The notes beneath the pieces were generated by a model that was given only the letters and a program-made list of their open reading frames with translations, made no database searches and had not been told where the DNA came from. A DNA stretch of 64,000 nucleotides. Origin: Streptomyces sp. SAJ15. GTDB lineage: Bacteria > Actinomycetota > Actinomycetes > Streptomycetales > Streptomycetaceae. The position numbers and the translations under genes were made by a program. Positions 18,207 through 28,112 of the stretch are shown here, one piece after another. The stretch spans positions 186,001 through 250,000 of the forward strand of contig NZ_NISY01000001.1 in NCBI RefSeq assembly GCF_007595705.1, in the 5' to 3' direction. Every line of letters starts with the position of its first letter. The stretch's first letter is position 1.

Positions 18207-19826
18207 ATGGGGCATGTGGAGGCGGGGCACCTGGAGTACTACCTTCCGGACGGCCGGGTGCTGCTCGGAGACGTGTCGTTCCGGGTGGGCGAGGGCGCGG
18301 CGGTGGCGCTCGTCGGGGCGAACGGCGCAGGCAAGACCACCCTGCTGCGGCTCATCGCGGGGGAGCTGCAGCCGCACGGCGGCTCGGTCACGGTCAGCGG
18401 CGGGCTGGGGGTGATGCCGCAGTTCGTCGGGTCCGTACGGGACGAGCGGACCGTGCGCGACCTGCTCGTCTCCGTGGCCCAGCCGCGGATCCGGGCCGCC
18501 GCGGCCGCCGTCGACCGCGCCGAGCACGCGATCATGACGGTCGACGACGAGGCCGCCCAGCTCCAGTACGCGCAGGCGCTCGCCGACTGGGCCGAGGCCC
18601 GGGGGTACGAGGCCGAGACGACCTGGGACATGTGCACCATGGCCGCGCTCGGCGTCCCGTACGAGCGGGCCCAGTGGCGGCAGGTGCGCACGCTCTCCGG
18701 CGGCGAGCAGAAGCGGCTGGTCCTGGAGTCGCTGCTGCGCGGGACCGACGAGGTGCTGCTGCTGGACGAGCCGGACAACTATCTCGACGTCCCCGGCAAG
18801 CGGTGGCTGGAGGAGCGGCTCCGGGAGACCCGCAAGACCGTGCTCTTCGTCTCGCACGACCGTGAGCTGCTCGCCCGCTCCGCCGAGAAGATCATCAGCG
18901 TGGAGCCCAGCCCCGCCGGCAGCGACGTATGGGTGCACGGCGGCGGCTTCGGCACCTACCACCAGGCCCGCAAGGAGCGCTTCGCCCGCTTCGAGGAGCT
19001 GCGCCGGCGGTGGGACGAGGAGCACGCCAAGCTGAAGAAGCTGGTACTCACCCTGAAGCAGAAGGCCGCCTACAACGACGGCATGGCCTCCCGCTACCAG
19101 GCCGCCCAGACCCGGCTGCGCAAGTTCGAGGAGGCCGGGCCGCCGCAGGAGCCGCCGCGGGAGCAGGACATCCGGATGCGGCTGCGCGGCGGGCGCACCG
19201 GCGTGCGGGCGGTCACCTGTCGGGGCCTGGAGCTGACCGGGCTGATGCGCCCCTTCGACCTGGAGGTCTTCTACGGGGAGCGGGTCGCGGTCCTGGGCGG
19301 CAACGGCTCCGGCAAGTCCCACTTCCTCCGGCTGCTGGCCGGCGAGGACGTCGCCCACACCGGGGAGTGGAAGCTCGGCGCCCGCGTGGTGCCCGGTCAC
19401 TTCGCGCAGACCCACGCCCACCCGGAGCTGCTCGGCCGCACCCTGGTGGACATCCTGTGGACCGAGCACGCCAAGGACCGGGGCGCCGCGATGAGCGCGC
19501 TGCGCCGGTACGAGCTGGAGCGCCAGGGCGACCAGCCCTTCGAGAAGCTCTCCGGTGGGCAGCAGGCCCGCTTCCAGATCCTGCTGCTGGAGCTGGCCGG
19601 CACCACCGCGCTGCTGCTCGACGAGCCGACCGACAACCTCGACCTGGAGAGCGCCGAGGCCCTCCAGGAGGGGCTGGAGCGCTACGAGGGCACGGTGCTG
19701 GCCGTCACCCACGACCGCTGGTTCGCCCGCTCCTTCGACCGCTATCTCGTCTTCGGCGCGGACGGGCGGGTGCGGGAGGTCCCGGAGCCGGTGTGGGACG
19801 AGGGCCGGGTGGCTCGGGCCCGCTGA
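18207..19826 (+). CDS. ABC-F family ATPase (ribosome-associated or resistance type)
   Basis: A 540-residue soluble protein with two ABC ATPase cassettes and no membrane segments, hence ABC-F. Cassette 1: Walker A GANGAGKTT, signature LSGGEQKR, Walker B LLLDEPDNYLD. Cassette 2: Walker A GGNGSGKS, signature LSGGQQAR, Walker B LLLDEPTDNLD. A charged helical linker (about residues 255-320) joins them, as in members that reach the ribosomal E site. Known ABC-F proteins act on stalled or antibiotic-bound ribosomes, and the location next to ribosomal protein genes fits. The ATG at 18207 gives a standard N-terminus (MGHVEAGHLEYYLPDGRVLL); an upstream in-frame ATG at 18147 would overlap the divergent gene. 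Substrate and resistance phenotype are not predictable. Confidence 0.85.
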   Translation: MGHVEAGHLEYYLPDGRVLLGDVSFRVGEGAAVALVGANGAGKTTLLRLIAGELQPHGGSVTVSGGLGVMPQFVGSVRDERTVRDLLVSVAQPRIRAAAAAVDRAEHAIMTVDDEAAQLQYAQALADWAEARGYEAETTWDMCTMAALGVPYERAQWRQVRTLSGGEQKRLVLESLLRGTDEVLLLDEPDNYLDVPGKRWLEERLRETRKTVLFVSHDRELLARSAEKIISVEPSPAGSDVWVHGGGFGTYHQARKERFARFEELRRRWDEEHAKLKKLVLTLKQKAAYNDGMASRYQAAQTRLRKFEEAGPPQEPPREQDIRMRLRGGRTGVRAVTCRGLELTGLMRPFDLEVFYGERVAVLGGNGSGKSHFLRLLAGEDVAHTGEWKLGARVVPGHFAQTHAHPELLGRTLVDILWTEHAKDRGAAMSALRRYELERQGDQPFEKLSGGQQARFQILLLELAGTTALLLDEPTDNLDLESAEALQEGLERYEGTVLAVTHDRWFARSFDRYLVFGADGRVREVPEPVWDEGRVARAR

Positions 19827-20004
19827 CCCCCGGCAGGCCCCTCGGGGCCGGGTCGGTGGCGTCCGGTGAGCGGTGTCGCACCGGTCGTGACCACCGGCTT
19901 CCCCGCGTGCGAGGCCGCTTGGGGCGCGGGTCGCCGGCGCGTGGCGCCGGAGGGCTCGGTACGGTGGAAAGAGCCCTCAGCCGGCCGCGGCGGCGGCACC
20001 CGTT

Positions 20005-20033
20005 TTGACCCGTCCCCGGCGGCCCGGTATTCT
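20005..20033 (+). promoter_or_regulatory. Promoter of rplM-rpsI
   Basis: TTGACC (20005-20010) and TATTCT (20028-20033) are separated by exactly 17 bp, close to the vegetative (HrdB) consensus. Transcription should begin near 20040, leaving a leader of about 175 nt before rplM. The preceding 19827-20004 stretch has no gene. Confidence 0.75.
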
Positions 20034-20039
20034 GCTGGT

Positions 20040-20214
20040 TCGTTATGCGTATTGGCTTGCTCGTTCTCACGTGAGAGGCCGTTACGCCGGTCCACCGGGC
20101 CGATGACCAGCGGCAAGCACACGGTTTGCGTCACCGATGTGTTGCCAGGGCTGTCGTGATCGTCTGGGTGGCCTTGTCAGTACCCATCTCACTGAAGAAG
20201 CGAAGGCTACGACC
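20040..20214 (+). promoter_or_regulatory. Long untranslated leader of rplM
   Basis: The leader is about 175 nt and has no supported gene. It can form a CTCACGTGAG hairpin near 20066-20075 and longer pairings such as GCTTGC (20055-20060) with GCAAGC (20113-20118). Ribosomal protein operons often carry autoregulatory leaders, but no named L13 leader motif is recognised here. Confidence 0.35.
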
Positions 20215-20658
20215 GTGCGTACGTACAGCCCCAAGCCCGGCGACGTTCAGCGCCAGTGGCACGTCATTGACGCGCAGGACGTTGTCCTGGGCCGTCTGGC
20301 CTCCACGGCCGCTTCCCTCCTGCGGGGCAAGCACAAGCCGGTGTACGCGCCTCACGTTGACACTGGTGACTTCGTCATCATCATCAACGCCGACAAGGTG
20401 CACCTGTCCGGCAACAAGCGGACCCAGAAGCTCGCCTACCGCCACTCCGGTTTCCCGGGCGGTCTGCGTTCTGTCCGCTACGACGAGCTGCTCGCCAAGA
20501 ACCCGGAGAAGGCGGTCGAGAAGGCCGTCAAGGGCATGCTCCCGAAGAACACCCTGGGCCGTCAGATGCTCTCGAAGCTGAAGGTCTACGCGGGCGACCA
20601 GCACCCGCACGGCGCTCAGCAGCCGACCCCGTTCGAGATCACCCAGGTCGCGCAGTAG
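20215..20658 (+). CDS. rplM: 50S ribosomal protein L13
   Basis: A 147-residue protein of normal length for L13, an early-assembling component of the large ribosomal subunit. GTG 20215 starts [20 protein letters not shown], the conserved actinobacterial N-terminus. Family signatures follow: [32 protein letters not shown], and a C-terminal [16 protein letters not shown]. It is the first gene of the universal rplM-rpsI operon, with rpsI 41 bp downstream. The strong promoter at 20005-20033 drives it. Assignment is certain. Confidence 0.98.
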   Translation: MRTYSPKPGDVQRQWHVIDAQDVVLGRLASTAASLLRGKHKPVYAPHVDTGDFVIIINADKVHLSGNKRTQKLAYRHSGFPGGLRSVRYDELLAKNPEKAVEKAVKGMLPKNTLGRQMLSKLKVYAGDQHPHGAQQPTPFEITQVAQ

Positions 20659-20699
20659 TTCCGGCCACCCCCTAAGACGAAAAGAATCTGAGGAGAATC

Positions 20700-21209
20700 G
20701 TGGCTGAGACCACCGCCGAGACGCCGATCGAGGAGACCGAGGTCTTCGAGGGCACCGCGACCTTCGAGTCCGAGGAGACCGAGTACACCAGCGAGTCGCT
20801 CGCGTCCCGCTTCGGCGACCCGCAGCCGGCCGCCGGCACCGGCCGCCGCAAGAACGCCGTGGCCCGCGTCCGCATCGTGCCGGGCAGCGGCCAGTGGAAG
20901 ATCAACGGTCGCTCGCTTGAGGACTACTTCCCGAACAAGGTGCACCAGCAGGAAGTCAACGAGCCGTTCAAGGTTCTGGAGCTGGACGACCGCTACGACG
21001 TCATCGCCCGCATCTCGGGTGGCGGCGTCTCCGGTCAGGCCGGTGCCCTGCGCCTGGGTGTCGCCCGTGCGCTGAACGAGGCGGACGTGGACAACAACCG
21101 CGGCCCGCTGAAGAAGGCCGGCTTCCTGACCCGTGACGACCGCGCCACCGAGCGTAAGAAGGCCGGTCTGAAGAAGGCCCGCAAGGCGCCGCAGTACAGC
21201 AAGCGCTAA
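20700..21209 (+). CDS. rpsI: 30S ribosomal protein S9
   Basis: A 169-residue S9, longer than the about 130-residue bacterial core because of an acidic N-terminal extension (about 40 residues of [18 protein letters not shown] type) usual in actinobacteria. The core begins at [14 protein letters not shown], and the basic C-terminus ends RKAPQYSKR, the tail that contacts P-site tRNA in the small subunit. GTG 20700 has GAGGAG at 20690-20695. It is cotranscribed with rplM, and a hairpin terminator lies 45 bp downstream. Confidence 0.98.
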   Translation: MAETTAETPIEETEVFEGTATFESEETEYTSESLASRFGDPQPAAGTGRRKNAVARVRIVPGSGQWKINGRSLEDYFPNKVHQQEVNEPFKVLELDDRYDVIARISGGGVSGQAGALRLGVARALNEADVDNNRGPLKKAGFLTRDDRATERKKAGLKKARKAPQYSKR

Positions 21210-21253
21210 TCGCGCCCCGGCTGTATCGCCGCGCGCTCCACGCGCCACGCCGA

Positions 21254-21286
21254 CGCCCCGGCGGCACGATCCGTGCTGCCGGGGCG
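21254..21286 (+). terminator. Terminator of rplM-rpsI
   Basis: CGCCCCGGCGGCACG (21254-21268) pairs with CGTGCTGCCGGGGCG (21272-21286) over 15 positions, one of them G-U, with a 3-nt loop. It lies 45 bp after rpsI and 155 bp before glmM. Confidence 0.75.
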
Positions 21287-21440
21287 TTCGGCTATCGGAG
21301 CCAGGGGTCGGGCGTACACCCTGACGTCGGCGTCTGGACTCCGGCTCTCTACCTTTTCTTCAACTGGACAGCTTTTTCCAGGACACCTTTCTCTTCCAGG
21401 GGGCGACGGAGCCGCGCCCCGGGCAATTCGGAGGACACCA

Positions 21441-22799
21441 GTGGGACGACTCTTCGGTACGGACGGTGTGCGCGGCGTCGCCAACGCGGACCTGACGGCG
21501 GAGCTGGCGCTCGGCCTGTCGGTCGCGGCGGCGCATGTGCTGGCCGAAGCGGGCACGTTCGAGGGCCATCGGCCGGTGGCGGTGGTCGGCCGTGATCCGC
21601 GCGCGTCCGGGGAGTTCCTGGAGGCCGCCGTGGTGGCGGGGCTCGCCAGCGCGGGCGTCGACGTGCTCCGGGTCGGCGTGCTGCCGACCCCGGCGGTGGC
21701 GTACCTGACCGGCGCGCTCGGCGCCGACCTGGGCGTGATGCTCAGCGCCAGCCACAACCCGATGCCGGACAACGGTGTCAAGTTCTTCGCCCGCGGCGGC
21801 CACAAGCTCGCCGACGAGCTGGAGGACCGCATCGAGGAGACCTACCGCGCGCACGCCTCCGGTGAGCCGTGGGACCGTCCGACCGGCGCCGGCGTCGGCC
21901 GGGTGCGCAGCTACGACGAGGGCTTCGACAACTACGTCGCCCACCTCATCGGCGTGCTCCCGAACCGCCTGGACGGCGTCAAGGTCGTCATCGACGGCGC
22001 GCACGGCGCCGCCGCCCGGGTCTCCCCGGAGGCCTTCGCCCGCGCCGGCGCCGAGGTGATCACCATCGGCACCGACCCGGACGGGCTCAACATCAACGAC
22101 GGTTACGGCTCCACCCACCTGGACCGGCTCAAGGCCGCCGTGGTCGAGCACGGCGCCGACCTGGGCGTCGCGCACGACGGCGACGCGGACCGCTGCCTGG
22201 CCGTGGACGCGGCCGGTCAGGAGGTCGACGGCGACCAGATCCTGGCCGTGCTGGCGCTCGCCCTGCGCGAGGCGGGCGGCCTGCGCAAGGACACCGTCGT
22301 CGGCACCGTCATGTCCAACCTCGGCTTCAAGCTGGCCATGGAGCGCGAGGGCGTCCAGCTGGTCCAGACCGCGGTCGGCGACCGCTACGTCCTGGAGGAG
22401 ATGAAGGAGCACGGCTACGCCCTCGGCGGCGAGCAGTCCGGCCACGTCATCGTGCTGGACCACGCCACCACCGGCGACGGCACCCTCACCGGCCTGATGC
22501 TGGCCGCCCGCGTCGCCGCCACCGGGCGCACCCTCGCCGACCTGGCGAGCGTCATGGAGCGGCTGCCGCAGGTGCTGATCAACGTCCGGGACGTGGACAA
22601 GTCGCGGGTCGGCTCCAGCGCCGAGGTCTCCACCGCGGTCGCGGAGGCGGAGCGCGAGCTGGGCACCACCGGCCGGGTGCTGCTGCGTCCCTCCGGCACC
22701 GAGCCGCTGGTGCGGGTCATGGTCGAGGCCGCCGACATCGAGCAGGCCCGCGCGGTCGCCGGGCGGCTCGCGGACGCGGTGAAGTCCGCGCTGGGCTAG
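21441..22799 (+). CDS. glmM: Phosphoglucosamine mutase
   Basis: A 452-residue enzyme that converts glucosamine-6-phosphate to glucosamine-1-phosphate on the route to UDP-GlcNAc and peptidoglycan. GTG 21441 follows GGAGG (21430-21434) and gives [15 protein letters not shown], the canonical start; upstream in-frame codons from 21273 lie in the rpsI terminator area. The catalytic phosphoserine loop [11 protein letters not shown] is near residue 104, the metal-binding DGDADR near 244, and the phosphate-binding [12 protein letters not shown] near the C-terminus. Its partner glmS lies 3.4 kb downstream. Length is normal. Confidence 0.97.
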   Translation: MGRLFGTDGVRGVANADLTAELALGLSVAAAHVLAEAGTFEGHRPVAVVGRDPRASGEFLEAAVVAGLASAGVDVLRVGVLPTPAVAYLTGALGADLGVMLSASHNPMPDNGVKFFARGGHKLADELEDRIEETYRAHASGEPWDRPTGAGVGRVRSYDEGFDNYVAHLIGVLPNRLDGVKVVIDGAHGAAARVSPEAFARAGAEVITIGTDPDGLNINDGYGSTHLDRLKAAVVEHGADLGVAHDGDADRCLAVDAAGQEVDGDQILAVLALALREAGGLRKDTVVGTVMSNLGFKLAMEREGVQLVQTAVGDRYVLEEMKEHGYALGGEQSGHVIVLDHATTGDGTLTGLMLAARVAATGRTLADLASVMERLPQVLINVRDVDKSRVGSSAEVSTAVAEAERELGTTGRVLLRPSGTEPLVRVMVEAADIEQARAVAGRLADAVKSALG

Positions 22800-22812
22800 A
22801 GCCCGGCGGATA

Positions 22813-22857
22813 CGGCGAGGGCGTCCTCGGGGTCCGGCCCCGAGGACGCCCTCGCCG
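22813..22857. terminator. Bidirectional terminator between glmM and the DUF389 gene
   Basis: A perfect 20-bp stem (22813-22832 with 22838-22857) with a 5-nt TCCGG loop lies in the 115-bp gap between two convergent genes. It can end transcription from both sides. Confidence 0.85.
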
Positions 22858-22914
22858 GTTCGGTGGCGGGCCCCGCCCGGGACGGGGGGCCGGCCTTTCG
22901 CACGCCGGCGGTCG

Positions 22915-23853
22915 TCAGTACACCTTCACCCGCTGGTGGTGGCGCGCCCAGAACAGCTTCTGGAGGAGCAGGGTGAGCGTGCCGGCCAGGACGATGCCAC
23001 CCAGGTTGGCCAGCAGCTGGCCCGCGGAGCCCCAGGTCTGGCCGTAGTCGCCGTAGCTGAGGGCGACCGCGGCGTTGGCGGCCGCCGGCACGGTGGTGAC
23101 CGAGATCGCCACGCCGATCAGCGCCCCGGACTTCGCCGAGGTCAGCGAGAGCGTTCCGGCGATGCCGGCGAGGAAGGCGACCACGAAGGACATCCAGTCC
23201 GGCTGCCAGATGAAGGCGGTGTTGGGGCGGGCCGCCTCGACCATCGAGCGTTCGAAGAGCCCGAAGACGTCCATCAGATAGGCGAAGCCGGCGGTGAGCA
23301 GCATCGCCGCGGCGAAGCCGACCAGCAGCGCGTTGAGCGACCGCCACACCAGGGTGGGGGCGCGCTGCACCAGCGCGGTGGAGATGCCCGCCAGCGGGCC
23401 GAACTCCGGGCCGACCGCCATCGCGCCCACGATCAGGATCGCGTTGTCCAGCATCACCCCGCAGGCCGCCAGCATGGTGGCCACGGTCAGGAAGGCCACA
23501 TAGGTGACGCTGAGGGTGGACTCCTCGTGCGTGGACTCCGCCAGGTGCTCCCACAGCACGGCGTCGGCGCCCTCGCCGGGCGCCTCCTCCTCGGCCTTCT
23601 CGGCGCGCTTGGACAGCGACAGGTCGATGGTCTCCACGGAGATCGACCCCGTCCTGTCGATGCCCGCCTCGCGCAGCCGCTCCAGCAGCCCGTCCGCCGC
23701 CTCGCGGGCCACGTCGCAGAGCACGATGTCGCCCCGAGGGTTGCGCGCGGCACCGGTGAGCACGGCGAGATGGGTCGCTCCGACCGTTTGCTCCACGATC
23801 CGTATGACGTCCTCGGTACGGTCGGCCGGAGTGATCATTCTCAGGTGCAGCAT
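22915..23853 (-). CDS. DUF389 family integral membrane protein
   Basis: A 312-residue protein. The N-terminal about 100 residues form a soluble domain (MLHLRMITPADRTEDVIRIV). The remainder has five or six hydrophobic helices with a repeated glycine-rich character, such as AMAVGPEFGPLAGISTALVQ and ANLGGIVLAGTLTLLLQK. The motif NAILIVGAMAVGPEFGPLAG is typical of DUF389 (TIGR00341-like) proteins, which are widespread and without an established biochemical function; a transport role is suggested by topology only. It is convergent with glmM and lies 28 bp downstream of coaA on the same strand, so it may be cotranscribed with coaA. Confidence 0.85.
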   Translation of the reverse strand: MLHLRMITPADRTEDVIRIVEQTVGATHLAVLTGAARNPRGDIVLCDVAREAADGLLERLREAGIDRTGSISVETIDLSLSKRAEKAEEEAPGEGADAVLWEHLAESTHEESTLSVTYVAFLTVATMLAACGVMLDNAILIVGAMAVGPEFGPLAGISTALVQRAPTLVWRSLNALLVGFAAAMLLTAGFAYLMDVFGLFERSMVEAARPNTAFIWQPDWMSFVVAFLAGIAGTLSLTSAKSGALIGVAISVTTVPAAANAAVALSYGDYGQTWGSAGQLLANLGGIVLAGTLTLLLQKLFWARHHQRVKVY

Positions 23854-23881
23854 GAGCGCAGACTAGCCGTGTCGTGGCCGG

Positions 23882-24925
23882 TCAGAGCTTGCGCAGGCTC
23901 AGTCGCTGCACCTTGTGGTCCGCGCCCTTGCGCAGCACCAGGGTGGCCCGGCCGCGGGTGGGGGCCACGTTCTGCTCCAGGTTGGGACGGTTGACGGTGC
24001 GCCAGATCATCCGGGCGTAGTCCAGCGCCTCCTCCTCGGAGACCTGGGTGTACCGGCGGAAGTACGAGAAGGGGTTCTGGAACGCGGTCTCGCGCAGCTT
24101 GCGGAAGCGGCCGAGGTACCAGCGCTCGATGTCCTCGGTGCGGGCGTCGACGTAGACGCTGAAGTCGAAGAAGTCGGCGAGGCCGACGCGGGTGCGGCCG
24201 TCCTGCCCCGGGAGCGCGGGCTGGAGCACGTTGAGGCCCTCGACGATCAGGATGTCGGGGCGGTGCACGGTCAGCCGCTCGCCGGGCACGATGTCGTAGA
24301 TCAGGTGGGAGTAGACCGGGGCCGAGACCTCCTCCTTGCCCGCCTTCACGTCCGCGACGAAACGGGTCAGGGCCCGGCGGTCGTAGGACTCGGGGAAGCC
24401 CTTGCGGGACATCAGTCCGCGCCGGTGCAGCTCCGCGTTGGGGTAGAGGAAGCCGTCGGTGGTGACCAGCTCCACGCGCGGGTGCTCGGGCCAGCGGGCC
24501 AGCAGCGCCTGGAGGAGGCGGGCGGTGGTCGACTTGCCGACCGCGACGCTGCCCGCCACCCCGATGACGAAGGGGGTGCCGGGCTGGGCCCCGAAGCCGT
24601 TCTTGGTGTCGCCGAGGAAGGTGTTCAGTGCGCCGCGCAGACTGCCGGTCGCGGCCACGTAGAGGTTCAGCAGCCGAGACAGCGGCAGGTAGACGTCCCG
24701 CACCTCGTCGAGGTCTATGACGTCGCCGAGTCCGCGCAGCCGCTCGACCTCCTCGGCGCTCAGCGGCAGCGGGGTCTTCTCGCGCAGGGCGCTCCACTCG
24801 GCGCGCGACAGGTCCACGTAGGGACTCGACTCGGTGCGCCGCTGATGCGGGGGGCGCGCTGGAGACGTGATCACAGCTTCATTGTCGGGGCTGTCCGGCC
24901 GTGCGGTGAGCGTGGGGTCGGTCAC
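23882..24925 (-). CDS. coaA: Type I pantothenate kinase
   Basis: A 347-residue kinase catalysing the first, rate-limiting step of coenzyme A synthesis. The Walker A loop [12 protein letters not shown] is near residue 124. [10 protein letters not shown] and RKGFPESYD form the pantothenate site, and the conserved end reads [17 protein letters not shown] 24925 gives an N-terminal extension of about 35 residues relative to the Escherichia coli enzyme, which is usual in Streptomyces; a later start cannot be excluded. Its neighbours are the DUF389 gene downstream and a lipoprotein-like gene upstream on the same strand. The family is feedback-inhibited by CoA. Confidence 0.96.
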   Translation of the reverse strand: MTDPTLTARPDSPDNEAVITSPARPPHQRRTESSPYVDLSRAEWSALREKTPLPLSAEEVERLRGLGDVIDLDEVRDVYLPLSRLLNLYVAATGSLRGALNTFLGDTKNGFGAQPGTPFVIGVAGSVAVGKSTTARLLQALLARWPEHPRVELVTTDGFLYPNAELHRRGLMSRKGFPESYDRRALTRFVADVKAGKEEVSAPVYSHLIYDIVPGERLTVHRPDILIVEGLNVLQPALPGQDGRTRVGLADFFDFSVYVDARTEDIERWYLGRFRKLRETAFQNPFSYFRRYTQVSEEEALDYARMIWRTVNRPNLEQNVAPTRGRATLVLRKGADHKVQRLSLRKL

Positions 24926-25024
24926 GCCCGGTGACCTGGGGTTTTGTCCAGGGAGGAGGGCCTCGGCGGCCGGACCGACAGGTTCCGCGACGCCGGGGCG
25001 CCGGCGCGCCGCGCGGGAACCCCG

Positions 25025-26029
25025 TCAGCCGGGGAGGATTCCGGCGGCGACGTCGATCTTCTGCACGGAGCCGGCGGGAGGCACCGGAGCGGTGACCTTC
25101 CGCCCGAAATCGGACAGATCCATGGTGATCTTCACGGCGTTTCCGCCCATGTCGCAGCTGATCCGAGCCCGCACCAGCCGGCCCTCGCCGTCCACCCAGG
25201 CGTCCGCGGTCACGGGCAGCTCGCCCAGCTTGGCGATGAGGGCGTCCATGTCCGTGCGGACGCGCTCCGCCAGCCGCAGCGAGAGCGTGTCGCGGTCGAG
25301 CGTGCCCGAGTAGCGGGTGGCGGGGCGGCCGTCGACGGTCTCCGTGCCGCGCTTCTTCGCCCCCCGCATGGTGGATATCTGGAGCAGCAGGTGTTCCGGG
25401 TCGTTGACCGGGGCGCGCAGCAGGTGGTGCGCCTCGGCCTTCCGCCGGTCGACCTGGCCCCAGCGGCCCTTCTTCACGTTGCCGATGGGGGTCAGGTAGA
25501 CCCGGTCGCCGTCGAAGACCTCCTCCATGTGCTTGATCTCGCCGCTGGGGAAGTCGACCGACAGCCGGCCCTTGTCCCCGCCCAGGTCGAACGAGCCGGA
25601 GATGGTGATCGGGTAGGTCTTGCCCCGGTCGGTGAGCTCGACCTTCTCCTCGATCCGGGCGCTGGTCTCCCCGATCTTCGCCACGGCCCTGCTCACCGGC
25701 GTCTTCGGCACCTCCAACCAGCCGTCGTCCCCGGCGGACTCGCCCTTGCCGCCCTTGGGGTCGTCCGGGTCCGAGGAGCCGCAGGCGGTGGCGGAGGCCA
25801 GCACGGCGGTGACGAGCAGGACACCGGTGGCCGCGGTGCGGGCGGAGCGCTTGGCGACGGAGCGGCTCACCGCGGAGCGACGGGCGGTGGCGCCGCCGGT
25901 GGCGGCGCGGGCGACGGCTACGGCGGCGGCGCGGGTGGCGGCAGCGGCGCGGGCGGCGGAGCGGCTGACGGTTGAGCGGCTGATGGTTGAGCGGCTGATG
26001 GTTGAGCGGCTGACGGTGGAGCGGAGCAC
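25025..26029 (-). CDS. Probable exported LppX/LprAFG-like lipoprotein
   Basis: A 334-residue protein with an unusually long Ser/Arg/Ala-rich leader (about 85 residues), then a hydrophobic segment ending VLASATACGSS. This is a plausible but imperfect lipobox with Cys near residue 87. The mature domain (VSRAVAKIGETSARIEEKVE ... GSFDLGGDKGRLSVDF) has the strand pattern of LolA/LppX-type lipid-carrier folds known in actinobacteria. GTG 26029 is chosen for GGGGGGAT just upstream; a shorter start near the hydrophobic segment would give a more normal signal peptide. The leader contains four tandem 15-bp units that encode a repeated SRST(V/I) sequence. It is divergent from glmS. Confidence 0.65.
   Translation of the reverse strand: MLRSTVSRSTISRSTISRSTVSRSAARAAAATRAAAVAVARAATGGATARRSAVSRSVAKRSARTAATGVLLVTAVLASATACGSSDPDDPKGGKGESAGDDGWLEVPKTPVSRAVAKIGETSARIEEKVELTDRGKTYPITISGSFDLGGDKGRLSVDFPSGEIKHMEEVFDGDRVYLTPIGNVKKGRWGQVDRRKAEAHHLLRAPVNDPEHLLLQISTMRGAKKRGTETVDGRPATRYSGTLDRDTLSLRLAERVRTDMDALIAKLGELPVTADAWVDGEGRLVRARISCDMGGNAVKITMDLSDFGRKVTAPVPPAGSVQKIDVAAGILPG
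25959..26018. repeat. Tandem 15-bp repeat in the lipoprotein leader
   Basis: Four contiguous copies of GAGCGGCTGAYGGTK (25959-26018) differ at two positions. Read on the minus strand they encode an SRSTV/SRSTI pentapeptide repeat at the very N-terminus of the lipoprotein-like gene. Copy number can change without breaking the frame. Confidence 0.85.
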
Positions 26030-26211
26030 GGATCCCCCCAGAAACGTCGGTCGGCTGCGGCCCCCCGGCCGCTCCGGCGCATTATGCACCTCGTGCGCCC
26101 CGCGGAGCGCCCCCGGCGCGACCCACTCGTGTGCCACACCCGCCCGGTGCGCCCCACGGATGGCACAGCGGCGGTGGTCCGCCCGCGGCACACGGGTCGT
26201 ACGCTGCGTCC

Positions 26212-28059
26212 ATGTGCGGAATCGTTGGTTATGTGGGAGGGCAGTCCGCCCTCGACGTCGTCCTCGCCGGCCTCAAGCGGCTTGAGTACCGCGGCTATGA
26301 CTCGGCCGGGGTCGCCGTGCTCGCCGACGGCGGGCTGGCCGCCGCCAAGAAGGCGGGCAAGCTCGCCAACCTGGACAAGGAACTGGCGGACCGTCCGCTG
26401 CCCACCGGCAGCACCGGCATCGGGCACACCCGCTGGGCCACCCACGGCGGGCCGACGGACGCCAACGCCCATCCCCACCTGGACAACTCGGGCCGGGTCG
26501 CGGTCGTCCACAACGGCATCATCGAGAACTTCGCCACGCTGCGCGCCGAGCTGACCGACCGTGGCCACGAACTGGCCTCGGAGACCGACACCGAGGTCGT
26601 GGCCCATCTGCTGGCCGAGTCCTTCTCCTCCTGCGGCGACCTGGCCGAGGCGATGCGGCAGGTGTGCCGCCTGCTGGAGGGCGCCTTCACCCTCGTCGCG
26701 GTGCACGCGGACGCGCCCGACGTGGTCGTCGGCGCTCGCCGCAACTCCCCGCTGGTGGTGGGCGTCGGCGAGGACGAGGCGTTCCTCGCCTCCGACGTGG
26801 CCGCCTTCATCGCGCACACCCGCGAAGCCGTCGAGCTGGGCCAGGACCAGGTGGTGGAGCTGCGCCGGGACGGGGTGAGCGTCACCGACTTCGACGGCGC
26901 GCCGGCCGACGTGCGGACGTACCACGTCGACTGGGACGCCTCCGCCGCCGAGAAGGACGGCTACGACTACTTCATGCTCAAGGAGATCGCCGAGCAGCCC
27001 AAGGCGGTCGCCGACACGCTGCTGGGGCGGATCGACGCCAGCGGGGTGCTGTCGCTGGACGAGGTGCGCATCCCCGCCTCGGTGCTGCGCGAGATCGACA
27101 AGGTCGTGATCGTGGCCTGCGGGACCGCCTTCCACGCCGGGATGATCGCCAAGTACGCGATCGAGCACTGGACCCGCATCCCCTGCGAGACCGAGCTGGC
27201 CTCGGAGTTCCGCTACCGGGACCCGATCCTGGACCCGCGCACACTGGTCATCGCGATCTCCCAGTCCGGCGAGACCATGGACACCCTGATGGCGCTGCGG
27301 CACGCGCGCGAGCAGGGCGCGAAGGTGCTGGCGATCTGCAACACCAACGGCTCCACGATCCCGCGCGAGTCGGACGCGGTGCTCTACACGCACGCCGGTC
27401 CGGAGGTCGCCGTCGCCTCCACCAAGGCGTTTCTGACCCAGCTGGTCGCCTGCTACCTGGTGGCGCTGTACCTGGGGCAGGTGCGCGGCACCAAGTGGGG
27501 CGACGAGATCCACTCGGTGATCCGGGAGCTGTCCGCCATCGGCACCCAGGTGGAGCAGGTACTGGAGACGATGGAGCCGGTACGGGAGCTGGCCCGCACC
27601 CTCGCGGACAAGAACACCGTGCTGTTCCTGGGCCGCCATGTGGGCTACCCGGTGGCCCTGGAGGGCGCGCTCAAGCTCAAGGAGCTGGCGTACATGCACG
27701 CCGAGGGCTTCGCGGCCGGCGAGCTCAAGCACGGGCCGATCGCGCTGATCGAGGACGATCTGCCGGTGGTGGTCGTGGTGCCGTCCCCGCGCGGTCGCTC
27801 GGTGCTGCACGACAAGATCGTCTCCAACATCCAGGAGATCCGGGCCCGCGGCGCCCGCACCATCGTCATCGCCGAGCGGGGCGACACCGCGGTGGCCCCG
27901 TACGCCGACCACCTCATCGAGATCCCGCCCACCCCCACCCTGCTCCAGCCGCTCGTCGCCACCGTCCCGCTCCAGGTCTTCGCCTGCGAACTGGCGACCG
28001 CGCGGGGCAACGAGGTGGACCAGCCGCGGAACCTGGCGAAGTCGGTGACCGTGGAATGA
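26212..28059 (+). CDS. glmS: Glutamine-fructose-6-phosphate aminotransferase
   Basis: A 615-residue enzyme making glucosamine-6-phosphate from fructose-6-phosphate and glutamine, the entry step to UDP-GlcNAc. Cys2 ([11 protein letters not shown]) is the glutaminase nucleophile, followed by [10 protein letters not shown]. The C-terminal half holds two SIS sugar-isomerase domains ([19 protein letters not shown]) and ends LAKSVTVE. Length is normal. ATG 26212 follows a TACGCT -10-like sequence by a few bases, so the transcript may be nearly leaderless; no glmS ribozyme is seen. Its stop overlaps a tiny frame that leads into acpS. Confidence 0.97.
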   Translation: MCGIVGYVGGQSALDVVLAGLKRLEYRGYDSAGVAVLADGGLAAAKKAGKLANLDKELADRPLPTGSTGIGHTRWATHGGPTDANAHPHLDNSGRVAVVHNGIIENFATLRAELTDRGHELASETDTEVVAHLLAESFSSCGDLAEAMRQVCRLLEGAFTLVAVHADAPDVVVGARRNSPLVVGVGEDEAFLASDVAAFIAHTREAVELGQDQVVELRRDGVSVTDFDGAPADVRTYHVDWDASAAEKDGYDYFMLKEIAEQPKAVADTLLGRIDASGVLSLDEVRIPASVLREIDKVVIVACGTAFHAGMIAKYAIEHWTRIPCETELASEFRYRDPILDPRTLVIAISQSGETMDTLMALRHAREQGAKVLAICNTNGSTIPRESDAVLYTHAGPEVAVASTKAFLTQLVACYLVALYLGQVRGTKWGDEIHSVIRELSAIGTQVEQVLETMEPVRELARTLADKNTVLFLGRHVGYPVALEGALKLKELAYMHAEGFAAGELKHGPIALIEDDLPVVVVVPSPRGRSVLHDKIVSNIQEIRARGARTIVIAERGDTAVAPYADHLIEIPPTPTLLQPLVATVPLQVFACELATARGNEVDQPRNLAKSVTVE

Positions 28060-28112
28060 GCCGGTTCGTCGAGCACGGTGCGGGTCCGGCCGGCGTCGAG
28101 GTGAGCGCGTGA
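28056..28112 (+). CDS. 18-codon coupling ORF between glmS and acpS (putative)
   Basis: ATG 28056 overlaps the glmS stop as ATGA, and the frame ([18 protein letters not shown]) ends at a TGA that overlaps the acpS start as GTGA (28109-28112). The frame therefore bridges the 49-bp gap exactly, as expected of a translational coupler. No ribosome site is obvious, so initiation would depend on ribosomes finishing glmS. It could be chance; the double overlap is the only evidence. Confidence 0.35.
   Translation: MSRFVEHGAGPAGVEVSA

Noticed and set aside
26100..26211. glmS ribozyme upstream of glmS
   Set aside because: No ribozyme core is visible and the class is not known from actinobacteria. The start appears nearly leaderless.
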